NCBI RefSeq assembly: GCF_013114595.1
Contig: NZ_VTXE01000023.1
Coordinates: forward strand, 1-64,000
From: Vibrio sp. 99-8-1
Lineage (GTDB): Bacteria; Pseudomonadota; Gammaproteobacteria; Enterobacterales; Vibrionaceae
Length of the DNA: 64,000 nucleotides
Direction: 5' to 3'
In this document: positions 17,854-28,052 of the stretch, one piece after another
How the letters are laid out: every line of letters starts with the position of its first letter
Position numbering within the stretch: the stretch's first letter is position 1
Notes under the pieces: generated by a model
What the model saw: the letters and a program-made list of their open reading frames with translations, nothing else
Database searches by the model: none
Told to the model about the DNA's origin: nothing
Program-made: the position numbers and the translations under genes

Positions 17854-18181
17854 ATGCACCACAACCACATGTTGTTGTGGCATTCGGGTTATTAACAAAA
17901 AAGCGAGCCCCTTCTAGGCCCTCGGTATAATCAACGACGCCACCAATCAGGTATTGTAAGCTCATTGGATCAACAACCAGAGTAACACCACTATTTTCAA
18001 TTGTGCTATCGCCTTCGTTTACTTTTTCATCAAAAGTAAACCCGTATTGGAAGCCACTACAACCACCACCTGTAATATAAACTCTTAGTTTTAATTCTGG
18101 GTTTTCTTCCTCAGCAATCAGAGTTTTCACTCGAATGGCTGCTGCATCTGAAAATGATAATGGTATGGCTACTTCACTCAC
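17840..18181 (-). CDS. erpA: Iron-sulfur cluster insertion protein ErpA
   Basis: ErpA is an A-type carrier that hands Fe-S clusters to apoproteins, including IspG/IspH of isoprenoid synthesis. The 113-residue protein has the three cluster cysteines in [11 protein letters not shown] (about 42) and the C-terminal CGCGASFSV. It is divergent from hemL, as in many gammaproteobacteria. Its 3' end is embedded in a 17-base tandem repeat. I see no clear IscR site upstream. Confidence 0.95.
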   Translation of the reverse strand: MSEVAIPLSFSDAAAIRVKTLIAEEENPELKLRVYITGGGCSGFQYGFTFDEKVNEGDSTIENSGVTLVVDPMSLQYLIGGVVDYTEGLEGARFFVNNPNATTTCGCGASFSV

Positions 18182-18445
18182 AATGACTTCTCCTATTGCA
18201 ATACAAGTTCAATTCTTTACTTATATGGCAATTAACTGCTTATATTCTGATTATTTGACGATTATCTAATACCTGAGTAATTCATTCAAGTATTCTTGCT
18301 TTCTTTATCTCAGCTTATTATCGTTGTTGTGATTCACTAACCTCAACTAATTTGCAAATTTAGTAAAAAAAGCTAAAGCAAATCGACGAATAATCGTTAC
18401 AATTCAGACTTATTGCTCCAAATTATAAAGATTAAGGATAAGCCC

Positions 18446-19732
18446 ATGACCAAGTCGTCAGAACTATATCAAAAAGCACAAAAAACCATTCCCGGTGGTG
18501 TTAACTCTCCCGTCAGAGCTTTCAATGGCGTAGGTGGATCTCCCATCTTTGTTGAGAAAGCCGATGGCGCATACATGTATGACGCAGATGGTAAAGCTTA
18601 TATCGATTATGTTGGCTCATGGGGACCAATGATACTTGGTCATAATCATCCAGATATTCGTCACGCGGTTATTGAAGCAGCGGAACGTGGCCTGAGTTTT
18701 GGTGCACCAACAGAAGTTGAAGTTGAAATGGCCGAACTTGTTTCTCAGATCGTTCCTTCGATGGAACAGTTGCGTATGGTGAACTCAGGAACTGAGGCGA
18801 CAATGAGTGCGATTCGTTTGGCTCGTGGCTACACTGGCCGAGACAAAATCCTCAAGTTCGAAGGCTGCTACCATGGCCATGCCGACAGTCTGCTAGTTAA
18901 AGCGGGATCGGGAGCATTAACATTGGGCCAACCAAGCTCTCCTGGTGTGCCTGCCGACTTTGCCAAGTACACACTTACAGCAACCTTTAATGACTTAGCC
19001 TCTGTTCAAGAGCTGTTTGATGCCAATAAAGGTGAAATCGCCTGTATTATCGTAGAACCGGTTGCTGGCAATATGAACTGCATTCCGCCACTAAAAGGCT
19101 TTCATGAAGGGCTACGAGAGATCTGTGATAAAGAAGGGGCTTTATTGATCTTTGATGAAGTCATGACAGGTTTCCGTGTCGCTCAAGGCTGTGCTCAAGC
19201 TCATTACAATATCAAACCCGACCTGACTACATTAGGAAAAGTTCTTGGTGGTGGTATGCCTGTAGGCGCCTTTGGTGGCCGCAAAGAGGTAATGCAACAC
19301 ATCGCTCCAACGGGTCCGGTTTATCAAGCAGGTACGCTATCAGGCAACCCAATTGCCATGGCGGCAGGTCTAGCTTCACTTAAAGCGCTCACGGTAGAAG
19401 GTAATGAACAGAAACTTGCGGACATTACCAAACAGCTAGCCGATGGTTTTAAACAGTTGGCAGATAAACACGCGATTCCAATGTTAGTTTCTCAAGTTGG
19501 GGGGATGTTTGGCTTCTTCTTTACCGATCAAGAAAAAGTAACTTGCTACCAAGACGTTGCGAAATGCGATGTGGAAAGATTCAAAACGTTCTTCCATCTA
19601 ATGTTAGAAGAAGGTATCTATCTAGCGCCTTCAGCTTTCGAAGCAAGCTTTACTTCTCTGGCACACGGAGATAAAGAGATTCAAGCGACCTTGCAAGCTG
19701 CCGATCGCTGCTTTGCTAAACTTGCCAACTAG
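18446..19732 (+). CDS. hemL: Glutamate-1-semialdehyde 2,1-aminomutase
   Basis: HemL is the PLP enzyme that converts glutamate-1-semialdehyde to 5-aminolevulinate, the second step of C5-pathway haem synthesis. The start chosen ([12 protein letters not shown], after AAGGATAAG) gives 428 residues, the usual size. The PLP lysine is at 265 in [10 protein letters not shown]. The FDEVMTGFR motif and the [16 protein letters not shown] cofactor-phosphate region are intact. It stands alone, with a terminator after it. Confidence 0.97.
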   Translation: MTKSSELYQKAQKTIPGGVNSPVRAFNGVGGSPIFVEKADGAYMYDADGKAYIDYVGSWGPMILGHNHPDIRHAVIEAAERGLSFGAPTEVEVEMAELVSQIVPSMEQLRMVNSGTEATMSAIRLARGYTGRDKILKFEGCYHGHADSLLVKAGSGALTLGQPSSPGVPADFAKYTLTATFNDLASVQELFDANKGEIACIIVEPVAGNMNCIPPLKGFHEGLREICDKEGALLIFDEVMTGFRVAQGCAQAHYNIKPDLTTLGKVLGGGMPVGAFGGRKEVMQHIAPTGPVYQAGTLSGNPIAMAAGLASLKALTVEGNEQKLADITKQLADGFKQLADKHAIPMLVSQVGGMFGFFFTDQEKVTCYQDVAKCDVERFKTFFHLMLEEGIYLAPSAFEASFTSLAHGDKEIQATLQAADRCFAKLAN

Positions 19733-19750
19733 ATTTTAAATTCTTGTCTT

Positions 19751-19792
19751 AAATAAGCCCTAAAGCATATTGGCTCTAGGGCTTATTTTTTT
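19751..19792 (+). terminator. hemL intrinsic terminator
   Basis: AAATAAGCCCTA pairs with TAGGGCTTATTT, followed by TTTTT, beginning about 20 bases after the hemL stop. Confidence 0.9.
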
Positions 19793-19856
19793 ACAATGTC
19801 GATTTCCCAGTGCGTTCAAGATAGATCTTTCACCTGTAAACCGACTTCTTATCCAT

Positions 19857-19979
19857 TTATCGCCAATTAAAAATCACTAACACGACCAAGACGGCAATAA
19901 AGCAACGGAACCATGGAACTCTTCTCATTTTCCTTGGTGATTGTTTCGCACAACCTTTATCATTTCCACAGCAAGCCAT
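19857..19979 (-). CDS. Small cysteine-rich membrane protein, 40 residues, unrecognised
   Basis: This short minus-strand frame starts at an ATG preceded by TTTGGAAAT as a plausible ribosome binding site. The product begins MACCGNDKGC, continues with a basic stretch (KQSPRKMRR), and ends in one hydrophobic segment (about 25-38, FIAVLVVLVIF) before a terminal NWR. Three cysteines in the first ten residues, a positively charged middle and one helix would suit a small inner-membrane protein that binds metal or is oxidised. I do not recognise a family, and the existence of the gene is inferred from its organisation. Confidence 0.45.
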   Translation of the reverse strand: MACCGNDKGCAKQSPRKMRRVPWFRCFIAVLVVLVIFNWR

Positions 19980-20015
19980 TATATTTCCAAAGATTTATTG
20001 AATAACGGACGGTAT

Positions 20016-20149
20016 CATATACCAAACTAAGCTGAATATGCAGAATTTAGAGCGATACCAGTACCGTTAATTTAAGAAAGATATCGGTGTGATAAGGTTT
20101 CCGAGAACCAACCATCTCCTCTGCAACTTCAAGTAACAAGAGTATACTT
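20016..20149. repeat. Palindromic MITE-like repeat, copy B (diverged)
   Basis: This shares with copy A the internal block ATGCAGAATTTAGAGCGAT (copy A has ATGCAGGATTCAGAGCGAC), then TTTAAGAAAGATA about 15-20 bases later, and the right end CAAGAGTATACTT. Its ends are imperfect inverted repeats built on GTATAC. It occupies most of the gap before the AI-2E-family gene and may carry its promoter region. Confidence 0.6.
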
Positions 20150-20213
20150 ATAATATACTTAGCGTGATTCACTTTGTTATGCTTACACCACTATTAAATT
20201 AAAGAGAATACCC

Positions 20214-21299
20214 GTGTCAGAAAATAAAAAGATATCGTCTAGCCACTATGTATTGATTGCTGCACTGCTCGTTGCCGCTTATGCCTGTTACCTGATAGTG
20301 CAGCCATACATGAACTCAATCATCATGGCATTTATCATCTCTTTACTTATGTTTCCAGTTCATGAATGGATTGAGAAAAAAGTACCTAATAAACCCAACT
20401 TAGCCTCTCTTTTTTCTTGTACTGTATTGACTTTTATTATCGTCGTTCCACTTCTGGCAGTCTTTGCAGCCATAGTACAACAAGGCTCCGTTGCGACTCA
20501 GGGAATCTATTTGTGGGTGACGAGCGGCGGTATCGATGAGTTTTTCAAACAGCCTTGGATAATCAAAGCGGTCGATCTGGCAAACACCTATTCGCCATTT
20601 GACAAAATTGACCCACAAAAAATAGCAGAAAAAATCGCTCAGTTGGCCACCAGCTTTGGTTCAAATTTGGTTGCTATTAGTGCAAAAATACTGGGTGATG
20701 CAACCAGTTTTCTAGCCAGTTTCTTGCTGATGCTATTTGTGCTGTTTTTCTTACTACGAGACCATGACAAGATCATCCGTGCATTACGTCATATATTGCC
20801 GCTTTCTCGCAGTCAGGAAGATCGGTTACTCAACGAAATTGAGCAAGTTTCCAAATCCGCAGTGTTAGGTTCTTTTTTAACGGCAATAGCACAAGGTATT
20901 GCCGGAGGTATCGGCATGTGGATTGTTGGATTCCCGGCGCTATTTTGGGGAACCATGTTTGGATTTGCTTCATTTATTCCTATTGTCGGTACCGCACTGA
21001 TTTGGATTCCAGCCACCGCATATTTGCTCATCACTGGTGATACCAATTGGGCCATCTTTTTTGCCATATGGAGCATGGCGGTTGTCGGTTCAATCGATAA
21101 CATTCTTCGCCCTCTGTTAATGCAAGGCAGTGCGGGAATGAACACCTTAATGATTTTCTTCTCTCTATTGGGCGGTATTCAACTATTTGGTCTTATTGGC
21201 TTAATATATGGACCACTAATTTTTGCTATCGCCATTGTGCTGTTTAATATTTATGAAGAAGAGTTTCACGGTTTTCTAAAAAACCAAGATAAAAGCTAA
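20214..21299 (+). CDS. AI-2E family transporter (PerM/YdiK-like permease)
   Basis: This is a 361-residue polytopic inner-membrane protein of the AI-2E exporter family (Pfam PF01594 type). About seven to eight helices are visible: roughly residues 12-45, 60-82, 150-182, 210-270 and 285-350. The PxxWGxxxGFxSFIPIVGT stretch near 240 is typical. Members export diverse solutes, and despite the name most are not shown to carry autoinducer-2. The start is GTG (MSENKK). It is monocistronic between repeats B and C. The substrate is unknown. Confidence 0.82.
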   Translation: MSENKKISSSHYVLIAALLVAAYACYLIVQPYMNSIIMAFIISLLMFPVHEWIEKKVPNKPNLASLFSCTVLTFIIVVPLLAVFAAIVQQGSVATQGIYLWVTSGGIDEFFKQPWIIKAVDLANTYSPFDKIDPQKIAEKIAQLATSFGSNLVAISAKILGDATSFLASFLLMLFVLFFLLRDHDKIIRALRHILPLSRSQEDRLLNEIEQVSKSAVLGSFLTAIAQGIAGGIGMWIVGFPALFWGTMFGFASFIPIVGTALIWIPATAYLLITGDTNWAIFFAIWSMAVVGSIDNILRPLLMQGSAGMNTLMIFFSLLGGIQLFGLIGLIYGPLIFAIAIVLFNIYEEEFHGFLKNQDKS

Positions 21300-21358
21300 T
21301 ATAGTTAAAGTCACCTTAAGACGGATGATTCAGTGAGACTGGAAGTTACTTGTCTATA
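21300..21358. repeat. Palindromic MITE-like repeat, copy C (short derivative)
   Basis: This 59-base sequence begins TATAGTTAAAGTCACCTTAA and ends GGAAGTTACTTGTCTATA, so its ends are imperfect inverse copies. The inner GGATGATTCAG matches GCAGGATTCAG of copy A. It looks like copies A/B with the centre deleted. It starts at the base after the stop of the AI-2E-family gene. Confidence 0.5.
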
Positions 21359-21437
21359 ACAGCATAAATCACTTCATGCACCGGCCAGATTATGCGAAAA
21401 TCTGGCCACTTTTTTGTCACCCATTTTTGGACGTATT

Positions 21438-22463
21438 ATGTCAGCCTATACCACTCCCAGTCAGATCGCTCAACGCCAATTGGCGTTATTCAAAGACAAG
21501 AATGTACTCGTAGCGGGAGAAGCGGAAGACCTGTTTCCCGTTGAGTTAAGTGAACATTGCCGCTCTGTTTCGGTATTTACTACCAACTATGGATATTATC
21601 GTCAGCTCGCCAGTCATTCCGCCATCTCCTGCGATTTTGCTGTGGAAATCAGTCCCCAAAGCAAAGCTGACTTGGTATTGCTATATTGGCCAAAAGCCAA
21701 AGCAGAAGCCGATTATCTATTGGCTATGCTTTTTGCCACCCTCGGCGCTGGTACTGAAATTGTGGTTGTAGGGGAGAATCGCTCTGGAGTCAAAAGCATC
21801 GAGAAGATGTTTGCGCCATACGGCCGTGTGATTAAGCATGACTCAGCACGTCGCTGTTCGCTCTATTGGGGGGAGTGTGAACATGTCCCAGCTAAATTTG
21901 AACTTGAGGATTGGTATAAAAGCTACTCTCTAGATGTGGGTAATCAAAACATCGAGATTCAGAGTCTACCCGGTGTATTTAGCCATGGTCAGTTTGATGT
22001 AGGTAGCCAATTACTATTGGACTCCTTACCTAGCTTAAAAGGCAAAGTACTTGATTTCGGCTGTGGAGCGGGCGTTATAGGATCAATTTTAGCCTTGAAA
22101 AACCCCAATATTGAACTAGAAATGTGTGACATAAGTGCACTAGCGATTGAATCATCAAAGAGAACGCTACAAATCAACGGCGTAAAAGGAAAAGTATTTG
22201 CCTCAGATGTTTACTCCGATACTGCAAATAACTACAACTTCCTTATCAGTAACCCCCCTTTTCATGCCGGGCTTGATACCAACTACAGTGCAAGCGAAAC
22301 TTTACTATCTCAAGCGCCAAAACATCTGGCCCGCAATGGTGAGTTATTTATTGTGGCTAACAGCTTCCTTAAATACCCACCCATCATTCAGCAAGGTTTT
22401 TCCAACTGTGAAACCGTCAATAAAACCAACAAATTTGCCATTTACCACGCAGTTAAACAGTAA
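21438..22463 (+). CDS. rsmC: 16S rRNA (guanine(1207)-N2)-methyltransferase RsmC
   Basis: RsmC methylates G1207 of 16S rRNA in 30S subunits using SAM. The 341-residue protein has a degenerate N-terminal methyltransferase-like half and an active C-terminal half with [13 protein letters not shown] (SAM motif I, about 203-215) and SNPPFHAG (catalytic NPPF motif, about 268). The start is [14 protein letters not shown], as in homologues; an alternative codon 24 bases upstream is unlikely. It is convergent with fbpC. Confidence 0.95.
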   Translation: MSAYTTPSQIAQRQLALFKDKNVLVAGEAEDLFPVELSEHCRSVSVFTTNYGYYRQLASHSAISCDFAVEISPQSKADLVLLYWPKAKAEADYLLAMLFATLGAGTEIVVVGENRSGVKSIEKMFAPYGRVIKHDSARRCSLYWGECEHVPAKFELEDWYKSYSLDVGNQNIEIQSLPGVFSHGQFDVGSQLLLDSLPSLKGKVLDFGCGAGVIGSILALKNPNIELEMCDISALAIESSKRTLQINGVKGKVFASDVYSDTANNYNFLISNPPFHAGLDTNYSASETLLSQAPKHLARNGELFIVANSFLKYPPIIQQGFSNCETVNKTNKFAIYHAVKQ

Positions 22464-22484
22464 CCCATAAATCTCATTTATCTT

Positions 22485-22517
22485 CACAGACTAGCGCTCG
22501 TTTATTGCTAGTCTGTG
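22485..22517. terminator. Shared hairpin between rsmC and fbpC
   Basis: CACAGACTAGC and GCTAGTCTGTG form a perfect 11-base stem with an 11-base loop between the convergent genes. The T run is poor on both sides, so termination efficiency is uncertain. Confidence 0.6.
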
Positions 22518-22526
22518 AGGTTTAGC

Positions 22527-23561
22527 TTAAGCGCTAAACACCATAGCACCTTCTTCCGCCACACCAATATGCACTCGATCATTTACAGACAAGCGTTGAG
22601 TTGATGTTGCTAATATTTTAATGCCTTCCACTTCAATAGCATAACGACAGTGATCCCCCATAAACTGCTGCTCAATCACTTTAGCGGGACCATCACTGCT
22701 TTTACTTAGCAGAATATGTTGCGGGCGCAATAATAGCTGACAACTATCACCTATGGCGATATGCTCACTTTGATCTATATTGATCATCCCCAACGGTGTT
22801 TCATAGCTCGACTCTGTTATCTTTTCCGCCGCTAGGTAACTTCCACCACCAAGAAAGTCAGCAACAAACTTACTGGACGGTTGATGATAGAGCTCTGAAG
22901 CGCTACCAAACTGCTCAATAACCCCTTTGTTCATTACCGCCATTTTGTCAGAAAAGGCGAAGGCTTCTTCTCGACTATGGGTGACAAAAATAGCAGTGAC
23001 ACCTTGCTGCTTAAAAATCTTACGAATCTGTAAAATAAGTTCATGTCGAACCTGAGTATCAATATTGGAAAAAGGTTCATCCAATAGCAGTAGATCAGGC
23101 TTGTAAGCGAGGGAACGTGCAATCGCCACCCGCTGTTGCTGACCACCAGAAAGCTGATGAGGGTATCGCTCTCGGTAATCCGAGAGATGTACCATAGAGA
23201 GCATCTCTTTTACTCTCTGTGATGTCTCTTCCGCAGAGTGGTTTCTTAAACCAAATGCAACATTCTCTTCAACGGTGAGGTGGGGAAATAGAGCGTAGTC
23301 CTGAAATATCATACCGATATTTCGCTGCTCAGGTGCCAACCAAGTCTTGCCATCATCTAACAAGGTGCCGCTAAGGCTTAATGTGCCGCCACTCAAAGGG
23401 AGTAAACCTGCGATCGCTTTTAGCAATGTCGTTTTCCCACAACCACTCGCCCCTAACAGACACACGATTTCCCCTTGATCTACCTTTAATGATAACGACT
23501 CTAATACCGTCTGATCATCATAACGACAGATAAGGTTATTAATAAAAAGTTTGCTTTTCAT
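22527..23561 (-). CDS. fbpC: Iron(III) ABC transporter, ATP-binding protein
   Basis: This is the ATPase of the ferric iron ABC importer, acting on the inner face of the inner membrane. Walker A GASGCGKTT (about 38), signature LSGGQQQR, Walker B LLLDEPFSNID and the switch histidine (FVTHSREEA) are all intact. A C-terminal TOBE-like regulatory region spans about 240-344. The ATG overlaps the fbpB stop by one base (TAATG). It is the last gene of fbpABC. Confidence 0.92.
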   Translation of the reverse strand: MKSKLFINNLICRYDDQTVLESLSLKVDQGEIVCLLGASGCGKTTLLKAIAGLLPLSGGTLSLSGTLLDDGKTWLAPEQRNIGMIFQDYALFPHLTVEENVAFGLRNHSAEETSQRVKEMLSMVHLSDYRERYPHQLSGGQQQRVAIARSLAYKPDLLLLDEPFSNIDTQVRHELILQIRKIFKQQGVTAIFVTHSREEAFAFSDKMAVMNKGVIEQFGSASELYHQPSSKFVADFLGGGSYLAAEKITESSYETPLGMINIDQSEHIAIGDSCQLLLRPQHILLSKSSDGPAKVIEQQFMGDHCRYAIEVEGIKILATSTQRLSVNDRVHIGVAEEGAMVFSA

Positions 23562-25186
23562 TAGTGGGCTTGCTCCAGAGAACGATTAATAACAATAAGT
23601 GGGATAAGGCCAACAAAAACCAGTAGTAAAGCAGGCATTGCCGCTAACTCTAACTGCTCGTCAGAGGCAAAGTTGTATACATAAGTAGCCAGAGTTTCAA
23701 AGTTGAAAGGCCTTAACAGCAACGCTGCATTCAGTTCTTTCATTGACTCAATAAATACCAGTAAACCAGCAACTAATATACCTCGTCTTATCAATGGCAA
23801 ATGAATACGTTTTAACATGGTCGGCGTTGTGCATCCCATGGTTTTACTTGCCATATCCAACGACGGTGAGATCTTATTTAAACTACTTTCAATAGCGCCA
23901 ATAGCAACCGCAGAAAAACGAACCACCATAGCGAACACTAATGCAAAGATGGAACCAGATAAAACCAGCCCCGGACGGCCCCACTCCATTATTTTGGCTA
24001 TGTCATTGATCCAATGATCAACAGTCAACACAGGAGCCATCACTCCTATTGCCAATACCGTCCCCGGAACAGCATACCCAAGTGAACCAACTCGAGTAAA
24101 CATGACGCTGCTTCTATCTGCCCGAATGCGTACGCAAAAATTCATTATCAGCGCGACAAACACCGCGATAATCGCCGCCAGAAATGACACGTTTAAGCTG
24201 TTTAAGGCGTATTGCTGAAATTCAGCCGTCCAGCTCTGAGCAAAATATCGATAGGCATAGATAGCCAGTTGCATTAAAGGCAAAGCAAAAGCGACCAATA
24301 CAATGCCCCAGCACCAAACAAGTGCAAGCCACTTTTTCCAGCCTTTGAGCAAGTAACGAGCATCCTCATGGCTACTAAAAGTGCTCTGATACAGTTTTTG
24401 TCTCCGACGGCTATACCGTTCTGCACTAATCAATAGCACAATGACCAATAACATAATGGCAGAGATCTTTGCCGCGGCATTCAGGTTTGAGTAGCCAAGC
24501 CAAGTATCGTAAACAGCGGTCGTTAAAGTGTTAACCGCAAAATAACTTACCGTACCAAAATCACCGATGGTTTCCATCGCCACCAGAGAGAGTCCTACCG
24601 CAATAGAAGGGCGAGCCAGCGGCAGAGAGATTCGTTTAAAACTTTGCCAAGGCGAGCACTTTAGAAGACGAGCAGACTGTAACAGAGTCACGTTCTGCTC
24701 CATAAATGCTGCACGGCACATTAGATAAACATAAGGATATAGCACCAAGGCCAAGATGGTGATTGCGCCGGGAAGAGTACGTAAATCAGGGAACCAATAT
24801 TCTCCTCCTTGCCAGCCAGTAAGCTCCCTTAAATAGAGTTGAATGGGGCCTGCAAAGTCGAACCAATCCGTATAAACATAACCAATAATGTAACCTGGCA
24901 TGGCGAGAGGTAAAACGAGAGCCCACTGTAAAATCCCTTCTGTCGGCAAACGGCACATAGCCATTAACCAAGCGCAGGGAACACCTATAATAAAAGTAAG
25001 TACTAACACACCTAAAACTAAGACAACGGTATTATAAGTGTAAGTCGGTAAAACGGTGGCAAGTAGATGTGAAAACAGCTCTCCAGAGTCACCAAGAGAT
25101 AAATAGAATATCGCCACAATAGGCAAAACCAGTAGCAGAGCTAGGCTTCCACTACTGGTTGATAACAATAGGTTTTTTTCTTTCAT
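23561..25186 (-). CDS. fbpB: Iron(III) ABC transporter, fused permease
   Basis: This 541-residue inner-membrane permease has two tandem binding-protein-dependent transport domains (about 50-255 and 325-530), each with the EAA-type loop, and about 12 helices in all. It passes Fe3+ delivered by FbpA into the cytoplasm. Fusion of both permease halves in one chain is normal for FbpB/SfuB. It lies 38 bases downstream of fbpA and is coupled to fbpC. Confidence 0.92.
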   Translation of the reverse strand: MKEKNLLLSTSSGSLALLLVLPIVAIFYLSLGDSGELFSHLLATVLPTYTYNTVVLVLGVLVLTFIIGVPCAWLMAMCRLPTEGILQWALVLPLAMPGYIIGYVYTDWFDFAGPIQLYLRELTGWQGGEYWFPDLRTLPGAITILALVLYPYVYLMCRAAFMEQNVTLLQSARLLKCSPWQSFKRISLPLARPSIAVGLSLVAMETIGDFGTVSYFAVNTLTTAVYDTWLGYSNLNAAAKISAIMLLVIVLLISAERYSRRRQKLYQSTFSSHEDARYLLKGWKKWLALVWCWGIVLVAFALPLMQLAIYAYRYFAQSWTAEFQQYALNSLNVSFLAAIIAVFVALIMNFCVRIRADRSSVMFTRVGSLGYAVPGTVLAIGVMAPVLTVDHWINDIAKIMEWGRPGLVLSGSIFALVFAMVVRFSAVAIGAIESSLNKISPSLDMASKTMGCTTPTMLKRIHLPLIRRGILVAGLLVFIESMKELNAALLLRPFNFETLATYVYNFASDEQLELAAMPALLLVFVGLIPLIVINRSLEQAH

Positions 25187-25224
25187 TTACAACATCATAA
25201 AAAAGGGAGCGCGCTCCCTAAATG

Positions 25225-26241
25225 TTACAGGTCAAACTTCACTTCATCCAGTAACTTAACTGCTTTACTGTGGTTCTGTGCAATTTTCTCTAACGGCAGT
25301 TCATCCGCTTTAAAGTCACCCCAAGAAGCAACAAGTTCAGAACGTTTAACGCCTTCTTTCACTGGGTACTCATAGTTAACTTCAGCATACATTTGCTGCG
25401 CTTTTTCTGCGGTTAAAAATTCCATCAGTTTTTGAGCATTGGCTTTGTTTGGAGAGAATTTCGCCATTGCCATGCCACTAACATTGACGTGTGTGCCAGA
25501 GCTCTTTTGGTTAGGGAAGTTAATGTACACCGAATCAGCCCACGCTTTTTGGTCTTTATTATTAACCATTTTTCCTAAGTAATAACTATTACCTAAAGAG
25601 ACATCACATAACCCCTCTTTAATGGCCTTAACTTGGGCGCGATCATTACCTTGAGGTTTACGAGCTAAATTTGACTTCACACCTTGCAACCAGCTTTTGG
25701 TTTCGGCTTCACCTTTGTGAGCAATCATAGAAGCAACAAGTGAAATGTTATATGCGTGCTTACCACTTCTTGTGCAAATTTTGCCTTTATATTCAGGCTT
25801 TGCTAAATCTGCATAGTTAAATTCTGATGCCAGTTTGCCAACTCGATCACGAGACGAGTAAACATTACGAGAGCGTAACGTTAGTGCAAACCACTCATTA
25901 TCACTGTCACGATATTGGGCTGGAATATTAGCGGATATCACATCACTTTGAACTGGCTGTACAACTTCTTTATTCACTAAATCCACTAAACGGCTAATGT
26001 CAGTCGTCAGTATCACATCAGCTGGGCTATATTCACCTTCTTGAACTAGCTTTTCTGTTAGCCCTTTTTTGGCAAATTTTACGTTTACTTTAATACCCGT
26101 CTCTTTGGTGAACTCATTAAACATAGGTTCAACTAAAAATGGTTGACGATATGAATAAACATTTACCTCTTCCGCAGCAAAAGATTGCGGAGCAACAGTC
26201 GTTAAAGCAACAGCGGATAGCGCCAGAATTTTCTTCATCAT
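25225..26241 (-). CDS. fbpA: Iron(III) ABC transporter, periplasmic binding protein
   Basis: This is a periplasmic ferric-binding protein of 338 residues. The signal peptide ends near APQSFA|AEE (residue 22). The mature chain resembles FbpA/FutA: VYSYRQPFLVEPMF at the start, and a tyrosine-rich SYYLGKMV region near 215 that would supply iron ligands. EVNYEYPV lies near the C-terminus. It leads fbpABC and has a Fur box directly upstream, so it should be induced under iron starvation. Confidence 0.93.
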   Translation of the reverse strand: MMKKILALSAVALTTVAPQSFAAEEVNVYSYRQPFLVEPMFNEFTKETGIKVNVKFAKKGLTEKLVQEGEYSPADVILTTDISRLVDLVNKEVVQPVQSDVISANIPAQYRDSDNEWFALTLRSRNVYSSRDRVGKLASEFNYADLAKPEYKGKICTRSGKHAYNISLVASMIAHKGEAETKSWLQGVKSNLARKPQGNDRAQVKAIKEGLCDVSLGNSYYLGKMVNNKDQKAWADSVYINFPNQKSSGTHVNVSGMAMAKFSPNKANAQKLMEFLTAEKAQQMYAEVNYEYPVKEGVKRSELVASWGDFKADELPLEKIAQNHSKAVKLLDEVKFDL

Positions 26242-26262
26242 AGATCCTTAAATGTTTATGCG

Positions 26263-26281
26263 AGTGATAATAATTCTCGTT
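26263..26281 (-). promoter_or_regulatory. Fur box upstream of fbpA
   Basis: Read on the minus strand, AACGAGAATTATTATCACT matches the 19-base Fur consensus AATGANAATNATTNTCATT at all defined positions except two. It lies 22 bases before the fbpA start, a position suited to repression by Fe-loaded Fur. Confidence 0.8.
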
Positions 26282-26341
26282 CGCTATTATATTAAAGAAA
26301 TACAAAAACGCAATAGTATCTTTATTTTTATCTCTATCAAT

Positions 26342-26369
26342 AAAAAGCCCGCTTAACTATAAGCGGGCT
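26342..26369 (-). terminator. glnK-amtB terminator
   Basis: On the minus strand AGCCCGCTTA pairs with TAAGCGGGCT across a 4-base loop, followed by TTTTTATT, about 50 bases past the amtB stop. Confidence 0.9.
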
Positions 26370-26421
26370 ATCAATTTAGCTATAAATATTTCTGTATAGA
26401 AAATTCTATTGTTAATCTATC

Positions 26422-27651
26422 TTACTTTAGAGAAACAAATTCAGGATAAGCACCAACACCACAATCATGCATATCCATCCCTTCAATTTCTTCCTCTTCT
26501 GTTACTCGAATACCTACCGTTGCTTTTAGTACTGCCCAAACAACAACACTGGCTGAAAATACCCATGCGAAAATCACCGCAGCACCAAACAGCTGAGAAG
26601 TGAACGCAGCATCAGCATTACTTACGGGAACAACCATCAAACCAAAGAAACCACACACACCATGGACAGAGATGGCACCAACTGGATCATCAATTTTTAC
26701 TTTATCCAGAGCGATAATACTAAACACCACGATAACACCAGCCACACCACCAATAATCACTGAATACACCGGAGATGGAGACAATGGGTCAGCGGTAATA
26801 GCAACTAATCCGGCAAGAGCACCATTTAAAATCATGGTTAAGTCAGCTTTACCCCAAGTTGTACGACATACCAAAAGAGATGCGATTGCCCCTGCTGCTG
26901 CTGCTGCATTGGTATTTAAGAAAATTTGTCCTACTGCTGTTGCGTTTTCAAAGTCAGATACCATTAACTGCGATCCACCGTTAAAACCAAACCAGCCAAA
27001 CCACAAGATAAAGGTGCCGAGAGTAGCAAGTGGCATGTTAGAGCCTGGGATAGGGTGAACTTCACCATTTTTGCCATACTTTCCTTTACGGGCACCAAGC
27101 AGTAATACACCAGCTAATGCAGCTGCTGCACCAGCCATATGTACGATACCAGAGCCAGCAAAGTCGCTAAATCCTGCTTCAGATAAGAAACCGCCGCCCC
27201 AAGTCCAGTAACCTTCAACTGGGTAAATAACGCCGGTTAAAACCACAGAAAACAGTAAGAACGCCCACAATTTCATACGTTCTGCTACAGCCCCAGAGAC
27301 CACAGACATTGCTGTTGCAACAAACACCACCTGGAAGAAGAAATCAGACTCTAAAGAGTGATCTGCCCCCTCTCCTTGTGTTCCAATCAAAGCACCGATG
27401 GATGGAATAACACCCCCTTCAGCGTTATCAACGTACATAATGTTATAACCGACCAATAAGAACATGGTGCAAGCAATAGCGTAGAGCACAAAGTTCTTTG
27501 TGAGAATTTCCGTGGTGTTTTTTGAGCGTACAAGTCCTGCCTCTAACATGGCAAATCCCGCCGCCATCCACATCACTAACGCACCAGAGATAAGAAAGAA
27601 AAAAGTGTCCAGTGCGTAACGTAGTTCCGTTACTGTAGTTAATAGTTCCAT
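26422..27651 (-). CDS. amtB: Ammonium transporter AmtB
   Basis: AmtB is a trimeric inner-membrane ammonium channel with 11 helices, 409 residues here. There is no strongly cleavable signal, as expected for the short-N-terminus type. The twin-histidine pore residues are in GSGIVHMAGA and AISVHGVCG. The C-terminal tail (VTEEEEIEGMDMHDCG) carries the family's regulatory contact with GlnK. It lies 18 bases downstream of glnK, and both are under the sigma-54 promoter. Confidence 0.95.
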   Translation of the reverse strand: MELLTTVTELRYALDTFFFLISGALVMWMAAGFAMLEAGLVRSKNTTEILTKNFVLYAIACTMFLLVGYNIMYVDNAEGGVIPSIGALIGTQGEGADHSLESDFFFQVVFVATAMSVVSGAVAERMKLWAFLLFSVVLTGVIYPVEGYWTWGGGFLSEAGFSDFAGSGIVHMAGAAAALAGVLLLGARKGKYGKNGEVHPIPGSNMPLATLGTFILWFGWFGFNGGSQLMVSDFENATAVGQIFLNTNAAAAAGAIASLLVCRTTWGKADLTMILNGALAGLVAITADPLSPSPVYSVIIGGVAGVIVVFSIIALDKVKIDDPVGAISVHGVCGFFGLMVVPVSNADAAFTSQLFGAAVIFAWVFSASVVVWAVLKATVGIRVTEEEEIEGMDMHDCGVGAYPEFVSLK

Positions 27652-27669
27652 TATATATTCTCCAGTTCC

Positions 27670-28035
<366 letters not shown>

Positions 28036-28052
28036 TTAACAGTAAGGTAACA

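Noticed and set aside
26600-27058. 152-codon plus-strand frame inside amtB
   Set aside because: It lies antisense to AmtB, whose conservation explains the long open frame.
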